A stretch of DNA of 64,000 bases from Frigidibacter sp. ROC022. Lineage in GTDB: Bacteria; Pseudomonadota; Alphaproteobacteria; Rhodobacterales; Rhodobacteraceae. This document shows, piece after piece, positions 20,673 to 28,653 of the stretch. Position numbers and translations under genes: made by a program. Numbering within the stretch: the stretch's first letter is position 1; every line of letters begins with the position of its first letter. The stretch is taken from the NCBI RefSeq assembly GCF_024723735.1, contig NZ_JANQDU010000001.1, forward strand, positions 124,001 to 188,000, given 5' to 3'. A model generated the notes under the pieces. The model had not been told where the DNA came from. It saw only the letters and a list, made by a program, of their open reading frames with translations, and ran no database searches.

Positions 20673-21355
20673 AGGGTCTCCACGAGGTCGGGAATGCCGG
20701 TCAGGTCGCGCAGCTGGTGGCCGGGCCGGGCGGGCAGGCGGTCAACCGGCTCTCCGGCGCGATTGACCCAGACGCTGGCAAAGCCGAACCCGGCACCGAA
20801 GGCCACGTCCCAGCCGTTCGACGAGACGAACAGGACTTCGGGCGCTGTGCAGCCGAAGGCTTCGGGCACCAGGGCATAGACCGAGGGATGCGGCTTGAAG
20901 ACCCGGGTGCTTTCGACCGAGAGCACATGGTCGAGACTGGCGCCGATGCCGGCCGAGGCGACGGCGCCCTCCAGCATCTCGGGCGAGCCGTTCGACAGGA
21001 TGCCGGTGCCGTAGCCGGCGGCCTTCAGCGCGGTCAGCATCGCGGGCACTTCCGGATAGGCCGGAAGCTCCCAGTAGAGTGCCAGCAACCGCGCCCGCAG
21101 GGCAGGATCGTTCAGGCCGGCGGCCTCCATCGACCAGTCCAGCGCGTCCTGTGTCACCTGCCAGAAGTCGCAATGCTGCCCGGCGGCGGCGCGCAGCCAG
21201 GAATAGCCCAGCTGCTTGGCCCGCCAGTCGGCGGCCAGGCGCGGCCAGAGCTCGGCCAGTTGGTCCTGTCCCGGCTCGGCCGCGGCCAGGCGGGCGGCGG
21301 CTGCGACATCGAACAGGGTACCGTAGGCGTCGAAGACGCAGGCGCGAATGGTCAT
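20669..21355 (-). CDS. haloacid dehalogenase type II
   Basis: A 228-residue HAD-superfamily hydrolase of the L-2-haloacid dehalogenase type. The nucleophile is Asp9 in VFDAYGTLFDV; motif II is LSNGS, motif III the lysine of VFKPHPSVY and motif IV VSSNGWDVAFG, all matching the dehalogenase pattern, in which Asn and Trp near SSNGWD are characteristic. Members hydrolyse 2-haloalkanoates, but many genomic copies have no proven halogenated substrate. I use the ATG at 21355; the longer frame begins with an unrelated composition. It is the first gene of the operon with the hydrolase and the dehydratase. Confidence 0.88.
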   Translation of the reverse strand: MTIRACVFDAYGTLFDVAAAARLAAAEPGQDQLAELWPRLAADWRAKQLGYSWLRAAAGQHCDFWQVTQDALDWSMEAAGLNDPALRARLLALYWELPAYPEVPAMLTALKAAGYGTGILSNGSPEMLEGAVASAGIGASLDHVLSVESTRVFKPHPSVYALVPEAFGCTAPEVLFVSSNGWDVAFGAGFGFASVWVNRAGEPVDRLPARPGHQLRDLTGIPDLVETL

Positions 21356-21472
21356 GGGTAGGGCCCCTTTCGTGGCAGAGACTGGCGCGGCCTCGGGGCA
21401 GGTGCAAGGGCGATTGCCCGTCACAAATCCGCGCAGCGGGGCCGGAACCGGCTCGGCAACCGTGGCGGGGGG

Positions 21473-22246
21473 CTAGAGAGTCGCGGTCACGATCAGCGCG
21501 CCGCCCGAAACATGGGTGGCCAGCAGCGCGCACCAGGCGGCAAAGGCCAGCCCCGCCTCGCGGGCCGACATCGCATGGGTGCGGGGCCGGCTGGGCCGCA
21601 GAAGCAGGCCCAGAATGCCCAGTGCGGCGACGAAATAGGTCCAGGGAAGCCCGGTCGAGAGTCCGGCCAGGCCCAGTCCGGCCACCGCCGAGGCGACCGC
21701 CAGATAATGCACCGAGGGCGACAGCACCCGCGCCACCGCCTCGATTGTCCGGCCACCGTCCAGCAGCCGGAACGGCAGCAGGTTCAGCACGTTCAGCAGG
21801 CACAGGCTGAAGGTCAGCGCCGCCAGGAAGTCGGCCGCACCGGGGGCCAGATCCTGCAGTGCCAGGGTCAGCGCCAGGGTCAGCACCATCGGCGCCACCG
21901 CCAGCCCGGGCCCCATCAGCGCGTGAAAGGTCGCCTCGCCGTCATGGTCGAAACTGTCGTGAATTTCGGGATTCAGCGCCGGGAATAGCCGGAATGTCGC
22001 ATCCCCGCGGCCGATGATCCTGAGCGCCAGCCAATGCCCGGCCTCATGCAGCAGCAACGCCAGTATGACCGACAAGCCGTTGATCGGGCCGAACAGCAGC
22101 GCCGCACCGCAGCTCAGCACGAATCCGGTCAGCACACCCAGCCCGTCGAACCCTTCCAGGGCGACACGGCCGCCCGACACAAAACCCTGCCGGAGCCCGA
22201 CAATGGACAGCAGGCACAGCAAGGCTGCGCAGAGAATCAACAACAT
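21473..22246 (-). CDS. M50-type (site-2 protease family) membrane metalloprotease
   Basis: A 257-residue polytopic membrane protein with about six helices. HEAGH at residues 67-71 supplies the two zinc histidines and catalytic Glu of the M50 family; the third ligand is the Asp of LLPFRLLDGGR (about residues 155-165). No PDZ or CBS domain is present, so it is a minimal S2P-like protein. Start chosen at the ATG at 22246, before the first hydrophobic helix. It may cut membrane-bound anti-sigma factors or other helices, which is inference. It diverges from the cysteine-rich protein gene across 198 bp that include a motif shared with the 30-kb region. Confidence 0.8.
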   Translation of the reverse strand: MLLILCAALLCLLSIVGLRQGFVSGGRVALEGFDGLGVLTGFVLSCGAALLFGPINGLSVILALLLHEAGHWLALRIIGRGDATFRLFPALNPEIHDSFDHDGEATFHALMGPGLAVAPMVLTLALTLALQDLAPGAADFLAALTFSLCLLNVLNLLPFRLLDGGRTIEAVARVLSPSVHYLAVASAVAGLGLAGLSTGLPWTYFVAALGILGLLLRPSRPRTHAMSAREAGLAFAAWCALLATHVSGGALIVTATL

Positions 22247-22292
22247 TCGGACATGTCCCCCCGGACATAGGCTGGCTCTGTGGCTAGGGGGC

Positions 22293-22320
22293 AATTGTGG
22301 CAAAATCTGGGCAATACCGG
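22293..22320 (+). promoter_or_regulatory. shared 28-bp motif, copy 1
   Basis: Starts AATTGTGGCA, continues AATCTGGGCAAT and ends CCGG. It contains two direct TGG-x-CA half-sites eleven bases apart. The same motif, with one deletion and two substitutions, occurs at 30029-30055, again upstream of a rightward envelope-protein gene. Paired direct repeats one helical turn apart are typical of response-regulator sites; the actual factor is unknown. Confidence 0.45.
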
Positions 22321-22444
22321 CAGAATTGGGGCGGAAATTCTTTGTTTCGCGGGCCGGCGAAAACCCGCGTGTTCGGCTGACAGCGCCGCAAAAACCTCTA
22401 GACTGGCCGGACGTCAATTTCGGGCGTCAGAGAACGGAGGGCGC

Positions 22445-23005
22445 ATGGCCGCCAGCAACAGATTTTCGCTTTCCGGCTTCGTCCGACGCCGCCGGCCCTG
22501 GGAGGCGATCACCATTCCCTTCATCTTCGCGATGATCATTCCCTTCGTCTTTCTCGACCTGGCGGTAACGATTTATCAACGCTTCAGTTTCCCGCTCTAC
22601 GGCATCCCGGTTGTGCGGCGCCGCGACTACATCGTCATCGACCGGCACCGGCTGAGCTACCTGCATTTCATGCGCAAGCTCTGGTGTGTCTACTGCGGCT
22701 ACTGCAACGGCGTGCTGCCCTATGTGCAGGAGGTCGCGGCCAGGACCGAGCACTACTGGTGCCCGGTCAAACATGCCCGGATGCCGAAGGACGCGCATCG
22801 GTTCCAGAAGGATTTCCTGCCCTATGGCGAGGGAGAGGATTTCCTGAACAACTGGTTCGACATGCGCGACAAGGCGCGGGCCTGTGAGGATTGCGACAGC
22901 TGCGGCCCCGACGCCGCGGCGCCCGGGGCCCGGGTGGCCTCGGTCAGCCCAGATTCTCGGGCTGCAGCATTCCCAGGACGTGATAGCCGCCGTCCACGTG
23001 AATGA
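22445..23005 (+). CDS. membrane-anchored protein with two CxxCxxC motifs
   Basis: A 186-residue protein I do not recognise by function. Residues 22-45 form one strong transmembrane helix after an Arg-rich, positively charged N terminus, so the remainder (or the N terminus) faces the cytoplasm by the positive-inside rule. Cysteines fall at 81, 84 and 87 (CVYCGYC), 106, and 147, 150 and 153 (CEDCDSC): two CxxCxxC clusters plus one, compatible with zinc or an iron-sulphur cluster. The chosen ATG follows GGAGGG. The last 62 bases overlap the 3' end of the convergent fabI gene, so the final 20 residues are constrained by the opposite strand and may be variable. Confidence 0.75.
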   Translation: MAASNRFSLSGFVRRRRPWEAITIPFIFAMIIPFVFLDLAVTIYQRFSFPLYGIPVVRRRDYIVIDRHRLSYLHFMRKLWCVYCGYCNGVLPYVQEVAARTEHYWCPVKHARMPKDAHRFQKDFLPYGEGEDFLNNWFDMRDKARACEDCDSCGPDAAAPGARVASVSPDSRAAAFPGRDSRRPRE

Positions 23006-23735
23006 TGTCGCCGCTGGTCGAGGCTGAATAGTCCGAGCACAGCCAGACCGCCGCGCCGCCGACATCCTCCAGCGTCGGATTGGCGCGCAGCGGGGCGTTC
23101 ATCTCGGTCGCCTTGAAGGTCTTGCGGGCGCCGCCGATCGCCGCGCCGGCCAGGGTCCGCATCGGCCCCGGCGAGATCGCGTTGACCCGGATCCGGTCCG
23201 GCCCCAGATCGTTCGCCAGATAGCGCACCGCCGCTTCGAGCCCTGCCTTCGCCACCCCCATCACGTTGTAATAGGGCATGACCTGCTGCGACCCCTGGAA
23301 GGTCAGGGTCAGGATCGAGCCGCCCTGCGGCATCAGCTGCGCGGCCCGCCGCGACAGGTCGATCAGCGAATAGCAGGAGATCGCCATCGAGGTCTTGAAG
23401 TTCTCGAGGCTGGTGTTGATGAAACGGCCCGACAGCTCGCTCTTGTCCGACCAGGCAATCGCGTGGATCAGGAAATCCAGCGTGCCCCATTCGTCCTTCA
23501 GGGTCTGGAACCCGGTATCGAGCGAGGCTTCGTCGGTCACGTCCATGTCCAGCAGCAGCGGAGTGCCCAGGCTTTCGGCCAGCGGCCGGACCCGCCTTTC
23601 GAAGGCTTCGCCCTGGTAGGAGAACGCCAGTTCGGCGCCCTCGGCGGACAGGGACTTGGCGATGCCCCAGGCGATCGAGTGGTCGTTTGCCACCCCCATC
23701 ACCAGCCCGCGCTTGCCCCGCATCAATTCAGCCAT
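22944..23735 (-). CDS. fabI: enoyl-ACP reductase I (NADH)
   Basis: A 263-residue enoyl-[acyl-carrier-protein] reductase that performs the last step of each fatty-acid elongation round. The divergent FabI Rossmann motif is GVANDHSIAWGIA (residues 14-26) and the catalytic pair is Tyr-x6-Lys in YYNVMGVAK. This is the triclosan-sensitive class of enzyme. It is the third gene of the fabA-fabB-fabI run, seven bases after the fabB stop. Having FabI beside fabA and fabB supports an anaerobic-type route to unsaturated fatty acids. Confidence 0.96.
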   Translation of the reverse strand: MAELMRGKRGLVMGVANDHSIAWGIAKSLSAEGAELAFSYQGEAFERRVRPLAESLGTPLLLDMDVTDEASLDTGFQTLKDEWGTLDFLIHAIAWSDKSELSGRFINTSLENFKTSMAISCYSLIDLSRRAAQLMPQGGSILTLTFQGSQQVMPYYNVMGVAKAGLEAAVRYLANDLGPDRIRVNAISPGPMRTLAGAAIGGARKTFKATEMNAPLRANPTLEDVGGAAVWLCSDYSASTSGDIIHVDGGYHVLGMLQPENLG

Positions 23736-23741
23736 GTCGGA

Positions 23742-24971
23742 TCACTCCCGATATCTGGACAGCAGCATCGAGCCGTTGGTGCCGCCGAAACCGAAACTGT
23801 TGGTCATCACGGTGTCGAGCCCCGCCGAGTCGACACGGGTCGTGGCGATCTCGCCGGGGTCGATGGCCGGGTCGAGCGTCTCGACATTGATCGAGGGGGC
23901 AATGAAATCATGTTGCAGCATCAGCAGGCAGTAAATCGCCTCCTGCGCACCGGTGGCACCCTGGCTGTGGCCGGTCATCGACTTGGTGGAAGAGACCGGC
24001 GGCGTAGTGCCCCGGCCGAAGACCCGGCGCACCGCCTCGATCTCGCCGACATCGCCGACCGGGGTCGAGGTGCCATGTGCGTTGATGTAGCCGACCTTGC
24101 GGTCCTCGGGCAGGGTGGCCAGGGCCAGCCGCATCGCCCGCTCGCCGCCTTCGCCCGACGGCGCGACCATGTCATGCCCGTCCGAGGTGGCGGCATAGCC
24201 GGTGACCTCGGCATAGATTTTGGCGCCGCGGGCCTTGGCATGTTCCAGCTCTTCCAGAACCACGATCCCGCCGCCGCCGCCGATCACGAAACCGTCGCGG
24301 TCGGCGTCGAAGGCGCGCGAGGCCTTCTCCGGCGTGTCATTGTATTTCGACGACATCGCGCCCATCGCGTCGAACAGGCAGGACAGGGTCCAGTCCAGCT
24401 CTTCCGCGCCACCGGCAAACATCACGTCCTGCTTGCCCAGCATGATCTGTTCGGCCGCGTTGCCGATGCAATGCAGGCTGGTCGAGCAGGCCGAGGTGAT
24501 CGAATAGTTGATGCCCTTGATCCTGAAGGCGGTGGCGAGGTTGGCCGAGATCGTCGAGGACATGCATTTCGGCACTGCGAAGGGCCCGATCCGCTTGGTC
24601 CCGCCCGAGTTCAGCACCGTCTGATGTGCCGCGAACATGGCGCTGGTCGAAGGCCCGCCCGACCCGGCCACAAGCCCGGTGCGCGGGTTGACGATGTCGC
24701 TCTCTTCCAGCCCGGCGTCGGCGATCGCCTGGGTCATCGCGATATAGCCATAGGCCGCACCGGGGCCCATGAAGCGCAGGGTGCGCTTCTCGACATGGTC
24801 GGTCACGTCCAGCTTCAGATCGCCGGCGACCTGGCTGCGGAACCCGCGTTCGGCCATGTCGGCATTGGCGGTGATGCCGGATCTTCCGGCCTTGAGCGAT
24901 TCCAGGACCTCGTCGACGTTGTTGCCGATCGACGAAACGATCCCCAGCCCGGTGATGACGACGCGGCGCAT
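23742..24971 (-). CDS. fabB: 3-oxoacyl-ACP synthase I
   Basis: A 409-residue condensing enzyme. The Cys-His-His triad is visible: Cys in SACSTSLH near residue 162, His in [11 protein letters not shown] and His in [11 protein letters not shown]. Its position directly after fabA identifies it as KAS I, needed to elongate the cis-3-decenoyl intermediate made by FabA, and not FabF. It acts in the cytoplasm with acyl carrier protein. Confidence 0.96.
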   Translation of the reverse strand: MRRVVITGLGIVSSIGNNVDEVLESLKAGRSGITANADMAERGFRSQVAGDLKLDVTDHVEKRTLRFMGPGAAYGYIAMTQAIADAGLEESDIVNPRTGLVAGSGGPSTSAMFAAHQTVLNSGGTKRIGPFAVPKCMSSTISANLATAFRIKGINYSITSACSTSLHCIGNAAEQIMLGKQDVMFAGGAEELDWTLSCLFDAMGAMSSKYNDTPEKASRAFDADRDGFVIGGGGGIVVLEELEHAKARGAKIYAEVTGYAATSDGHDMVAPSGEGGERAMRLALATLPEDRKVGYINAHGTSTPVGDVGEIEAVRRVFGRGTTPPVSSTKSMTGHSQGATGAQEAIYCLLMLQHDFIAPSINVETLDPAIDPGEIATTRVDSAGLDTVMTNSFGFGGTNGSMLLSRYRE

Positions 24972-24997
24972 GGCGCACTCCTAACCTGCCCTTCGGA

Positions 24998-25507
24998 TCA
25001 GCTTTCCGACAGGGCGACCTTCATGTCTTTGACGAGATAGATGGTTTCGCCGTCGGCTTCGACCCGTCCGTCCGCGACGCCCATGGTCAGGCGGCGGGTC
25101 TGGATGGCCTTGGTGAAATCGACGAAATAGGTGATCCGCTTGCGCTCGGGCCGGACCATGCCGGTCAGCTTGACCTCGCCCACCCCCAGAGCATAGCCGC
25201 GCCCCTGCCAGCCGCGCCAGCCCAGGTTGAAACCGGTGAGCTGCCATAGCCCGTCCAGTCCCAGGCAGCCGGGCATGATCGGGTTGCCGGGGAAATGGCA
25301 CTTGAAGAACCACAGGTCGGGATGGATATCGAACTCGGCCACCACATGGCCCTTGCCGTGTTCGCCCTCGTCACCGCTGATGTCGGTGATCCGGTCCATC
25401 ATCAGCATCGGAGGTTCGGGCAACTGCGCATTGCCGGGGCCGAACAACTCGCCGCGGGCGCATTTCAGCAGGCCCTCCTTGTCAAACTGACGCGGATATT
25501 CCGCCAT
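24998..25507 (-). CDS. fabA: 3-hydroxydecanoyl-ACP dehydratase/isomerase
   Basis: A 169-residue hot-dog-fold enzyme that dehydrates 3-hydroxydecanoyl-ACP and isomerises the product to the cis-3 form, the branch point for unsaturated fatty acids. The active-site His lies in CHFPGNPIMPG and the Asp in CLGLDGLWQ. I start at the ATG at 25507; an extension upstream has no homologous character. fabA heads the fabA-fabB-fabI operon and is divergent from irr. Confidence 0.96.
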   Translation of the reverse strand: MAEYPRQFDKEGLLKCARGELFGPGNAQLPEPPMLMMDRITDISGDEGEHGKGHVVAEFDIHPDLWFFKCHFPGNPIMPGCLGLDGLWQLTGFNLGWRGWQGRGYALGVGEVKLTGMVRPERKRITYFVDFTKAIQTRRLTMGVADGRVEADGETIYLVKDMKVALSES

Positions 25508-25654
25508 AAACCCGATGCTCCCCAAAGCTGCGGCGCGACCAGAGCCGGCTCCGCATTTGTTTCCAACCCTGTAACATCCGTGAAACCGGCCGCGCAAGGG
25601 CGCGGCTCTCGGGCGGGGCCGATGGACCCCGCGCAGCCGTGATGGCCGGAACGA

Positions 25655-25684
25655 TTGAATTTCCGGTGAATTCAGCCGTAGAGT
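25655..25684 (+). promoter_or_regulatory. candidate irr promoter
   Basis: TTGAAT (25655-25660) and TAGAGT (25679-25684) are 18 bp apart. Between and across them lies a partly symmetrical GAATTTCCGGTGAATTC (25657-25673) that could be an operator. It is not a clear match to the iron control element I know for Irr, so autoregulation is only a possibility. Confidence 0.35.
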
Positions 25685-25710
25685 GGCAATGGAAGCAGGG
25701 ACGGAGACCA

Positions 25711-26163
25711 ATGGAGCAATCCGCAGTCACTCGGGGTGTGGCATGGCTGGCGGGGGCGGGCCTGCGCCCGACCCGGCAGCGCGTGACGCTGGCGACGTTG
25801 CTGGTCGGCGACGGGCGTGACCGGCATGTTTCGGCGGAAAGCCTGTTCGAGGCGGCCCGCGGCGCCGGGCACAGTGTGTCGCTGGCGACCGTCTACAACA
25901 CGCTCCGGGCCTTCTGTCAGGTCGGGCTGGTGCAGGAGATCACCGTGGACGGGTCGAAGAGCTATTTCGACACCCGCACCGACGATCACCCGCATTTCTA
26001 CTGGGAAGAGACCGGCGAGCTGACCGATGCCCCGGCCGCCGACCTGCGGGTCGCACGGCTGCCGGAGCCGCCGCCGGGGACCGAGATTGCCAAGCTCGAC
26101 ATCGTGATCCGCCTGCGCCGCAGCGCTGCCGGTCGCGGGCAGGGGCCGGAAACCTCTTCTTAA
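25711..26163 (+). CDS. irr: Irr-type Fur family iron regulator
   Basis: A 150-residue winged-helix regulator of the Fur superfamily. Residues 20-95 form the DNA-binding part (LRPTRQRVTLATLL, SLATVYNTLRAFCQVGLVQEI). The typical Fur HHDH motif is replaced by DDHPHFYWEETGELTD, the Irr pattern, in which the HxH region is used for haem-responsive control. In alphaproteobacteria Irr represses haem and iron-using genes when iron is scarce and is degraded in haem-replete cells. The start at 25711 follows an ACGGAGA site. The gene is divergent from fabA. Confidence 0.88.
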   Translation: MEQSAVTRGVAWLAGAGLRPTRQRVTLATLLVGDGRDRHVSAESLFEAARGAGHSVSLATVYNTLRAFCQVGLVQEITVDGSKSYFDTRTDDHPHFYWEETGELTDAPAADLRVARLPEPPPGTEIAKLDIVIRLRRSAAGRGQGPETSS

Positions 26164-26211
26164 GCAAACTGCGCAACCCTGCGCGGGCCGCTGCCAGAAG
26201 GGCCGCCCGCC

Positions 26212-27012
26212 ATGTTTCGCGCATATCCCGCCGTCTTCCTGACCCTGCTGCTTGCCAGCGCCCTGCCTGTCCGGTCCGAGCGGGGCGGGGTGACGCTCGG
26301 CTGGCTGGTCGCGCCGGCCCCCGATCCTGCCGCCGCCACCGCGCCCCCCGTGACAGGCGCGGCGCTGTTGCCCGTCTCCGGTGCTGCGCTGACCCGGGGC
26401 GCAGGCGGGCAGGATCGCACCGATGCCGCCGCCATGCGCCTGTCGCTGGGCGCCGCCTTCGATGCCGAGGTACTGCGCTACCGCCGGAGCCGTCCGCTGC
26501 CCGAACGTCCGGATGACGCCGCCGCCTTCCGCGCCCTGGGCATCTCCGGCCTGCGCGACCTGATCGCCAGCGTCGAATCGGGCCGGGCGGGCTATGACGC
26601 GATTCACCATGCGGCGACGCGGCTGCCGGCCAAGAGACCCAGCCGGATGACCATTGCCGAAATCCGGCAATGGATCGCCGACACGCCCGGTCAGCATCAC
26701 GCCATCGGTCGCTATCAGGTGGTGCCCAAGACCCTGCGGATGCTGACCGCCCGGCTGAATGTCCCCGAAACCGCGGTCTATTCCCCGGCCCTGCAGGATC
26801 GCTTCGCCGATGCGCTTCTGGCCGATGCCGGGCTGGCCGAGTTCCTGGCCGGCACCCTGGACCGCGACCGCTTCATGACCAATGTGGCGACGATCTGGGC
26901 CGGGCTTCCGGCCCCGGACGGCCGGTCGGTCTATCACGGCATCGCCGGAAACCGCGCCGGGATGAGTTGGGCCGACTACCGGGACCGGCTGGCCGAGGTC
27001 TTCCCGCGCTGA
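26212..27012 (+). CDS. exported lysozyme-like protein
   Basis: A 266-residue protein with a signal peptide (residues 1-21) and a Pro/Ala-rich linker of about 60 residues, followed by a lysozyme-like domain from about residue 115. The candidate catalytic Glu is in LIASVESGRAGYDAI, followed by HAIGRYQVVPKTL and AGMSWADYRDRL, which resemble phage-type muramidase or transglycosylase domains. A role in cutting peptidoglycan is inferred from this similarity. It lies 48 bp after irr in the same direction but has a different kind of function. Confidence 0.75.
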   Translation: MFRAYPAVFLTLLLASALPVRSERGGVTLGWLVAPAPDPAAATAPPVTGAALLPVSGAALTRGAGGQDRTDAAAMRLSLGAAFDAEVLRYRRSRPLPERPDDAAAFRALGISGLRDLIASVESGRAGYDAIHHAATRLPAKRPSRMTIAEIRQWIADTPGQHHAIGRYQVVPKTLRMLTARLNVPETAVYSPALQDRFADALLADAGLAEFLAGTLDRDRFMTNVATIWAGLPAPDGRSVYHGIAGNRAGMSWADYRDRLAEVFPR

Positions 27013-27128
27013 CCCGCGGCTTGCCGCCCGCCGCGCCGCTGCCTATCCTCTCCGCCGAGGACGACCTCGACCCGCCCAGCGGGTGCCAGCAGCCGGGACG
27101 ACCCGCGCCCATTCTCGCGGAGCCTTGC

Positions 27129-27641
27129 ATGCGCAGCCCCTTCGACCGAATTCGCCAGGCCGTCAGCTTCGAGCTGATCGGCCTGATCCTCGTCACCACG
27201 CTCGGCGCCGCCGTCTTCGACCATGGCGCGGCGGAACTCGGCGGCATCGCCGTCATCGGCGCGACCCTGGCGATGCTGTGGAACTACCTCTACAACCTCG
27301 GCTTCGATCACCTGCTGCTGCGGACCCGGCGCAGCACAAGGAAGACGCTGCCGCTGCGGGTGGTCCATGCGCTGGCATTCGAGGCCGGGCTTCTGCTGGC
27401 GATGATGCCGATCATCGCCTGGTGGCTGGGCGTCGGCCTGATCGAGGCGCTGGTGATGGACCTCGCCTTCGCGGGCTTCTACCTGGTCTACGCCTTCCTC
27501 TTCACCTGGGCCTATGACCGGCTGTTTCCGGTGCCCGATCCCGCGCCCCGGTCGTTCAGAACCACTGCCCCGGCTCCATCAGACCGAGATCCAGCAACTG
27601 CTGCGAATGCCATTCGAAATCGGTCGAATTGTGCCAGGTGA
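27129..27641 (+). CDS. PACE family multidrug efflux protein
   Basis: A 170-residue membrane protein with four helices in two tandem pairs, each beginning with a conserved block (RQAVSFELIGLILVT at about residues 9-23 and RVVHALAFEAGLLLA at about 77-91), the bacterial transmembrane pair pattern of PACE (AceI-like) exporters. The conserved Glu in helix 1 (FELIGL) needed for proton coupling is present. Family length is about 145; the extra C-terminal tail of some 30 residues runs over the 3' end of the convergent glycosyltransferase-like gene by 86 bp and is probably not structured. Confidence 0.88.
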   Translation: MRSPFDRIRQAVSFELIGLILVTTLGAAVFDHGAAELGGIAVIGATLAMLWNYLYNLGFDHLLLRTRRSTRKTLPLRVVHALAFEAGLLLAMMPIIAWWLGVGLIEALVMDLAFAGFYLVYAFLFTWAYDRLFPVPDPAPRSFRTTAPAPSDRDPATAANAIRNRSNCAR

Positions 27642-28425
27642 AGGTCTGGATGTCGAAGGTCGATCCGGCATTGGTCTTCAGCGCCTTGGCGGTGCGGAAA
27701 CTGCCGATCGCCACGGTGATGTTGTGATGCCAGGGGCAGGCGTAGGTGTTGTATTCCTCGTCGTTGAACGTGTGATCGTCGCGCAGCTTCAGCCCCGGCT
27801 TGGCGCGGAAGATCGAGATCCGGTCGATCTTGCGGCGCGGCTCGGGGATATGTTCCTCGAACCGCCAGCGCAGCCCGCCGTAGAAGTTCAGTTGCCGTTC
27901 CTTGGGGTGGTTGTGATTGTCCGGATCGGGCCGGGCCAGCGCGTAATAGCCCGACCGGTCCAGATGTGCGTCCTCCAGGCTGACGGCATTCGGATACTCC
28001 TCCAGATCGTCGGCATAGAGGTCGATCACATAGGTCAGCACCGAATCGCGCCGCTCTTCGGTCTGGAAGGTCAGCATCTCGCCGATGGTCCGGGTCTCCG
28101 AGAACGGGTAGAACAGGTATTCGGCGTTGTAGCAGTAATAGAGCCACAGCCCCGGGGCCGCCGCGATCACCGCGTTGACCGCCGTTTCCAGGGCCTGTTC
28201 GCGGGCCATGTCATAGTCGATCCGGTGAATCTCGGCGTCCAGCTTGTCCGGCAGTTCCAGCTCGACCGGGGCAAAGACCAGCATCTGCCGGAACCCCAGC
28301 CTGCGGTGATGCCGGATCGTGGTATCGACCTCGACTAGGTCCTCGACAAAGACCATCGCCACCGGCCCCCTGGCCAGCGCGGCCTTGCCGGTCTTCAGGA
28401 AGGTCTCGAGGCTGTTGTAGCGCAT
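27556..28425 (-). CDS. glycosyltransferase family 2-like protein
   Basis: A 289-residue soluble protein. The N terminus (AMVFVEDLVEVDTTIRHHRRLGFRQ, given here only as residues about 22-46) resembles the Glyco_tranf_2_4 opening in which a strand is followed by a helix ending in a His/Arg-rich turn, and the tail contains a HNITVAIGSFRTAKALKTN block common in such proteins. No clear DxD is seen in the expected place. I therefore name the family with reservation. Start at the ATG at 28425; a longer in-frame reading runs antisense to miaB. It is monocistronic and convergent with the PACE gene. Confidence 0.55.
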   Translation of the reverse strand: MRYNSLETFLKTGKAALARGPVAMVFVEDLVEVDTTIRHHRRLGFRQMLVFAPVELELPDKLDAEIHRIDYDMAREQALETAVNAVIAAAPGLWLYYCYNAEYLFYPFSETRTIGEMLTFQTEERRDSVLTYVIDLYADDLEEYPNAVSLEDAHLDRSGYYALARPDPDNHNHPKERQLNFYGGLRWRFEEHIPEPRRKIDRISIFRAKPGLKLRDDHTFNDEEYNTYACPWHHNITVAIGSFRTAKALKTNAGSTFDIQTFTWHNSTDFEWHSQQLLDLGLMEPGQWF

Positions 28426-28653
28426 CGGTTCTCCCGTTCGGGGCCATGCAGGCGCATGGCGGTCTGGCCAGGGCGCCGCCGGGCATCCGGAACGATCACT
28501 CTCGGGCCAGCGCCCAAGGATGCCGCAAGGCCGGACCGGAAGGCAAGGGCCGGCGGCCGGATCGGCCGGTCTTGCCGTCCGCCGGGCGCCGGCGGCACGG
28601 TTGCCCGACCCCGGGCTTTCGGCTAAGTCGCAGACTTGCCCGGAGGCCGCGCG

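Noticed and set aside
26212-27012. Lysozyme-like gene considered as part of a prophage
   Set aside because: It has its own signal peptide and lies among chromosomal genes; there is no integrase, holin, capsid or tail gene and no attachment repeats.
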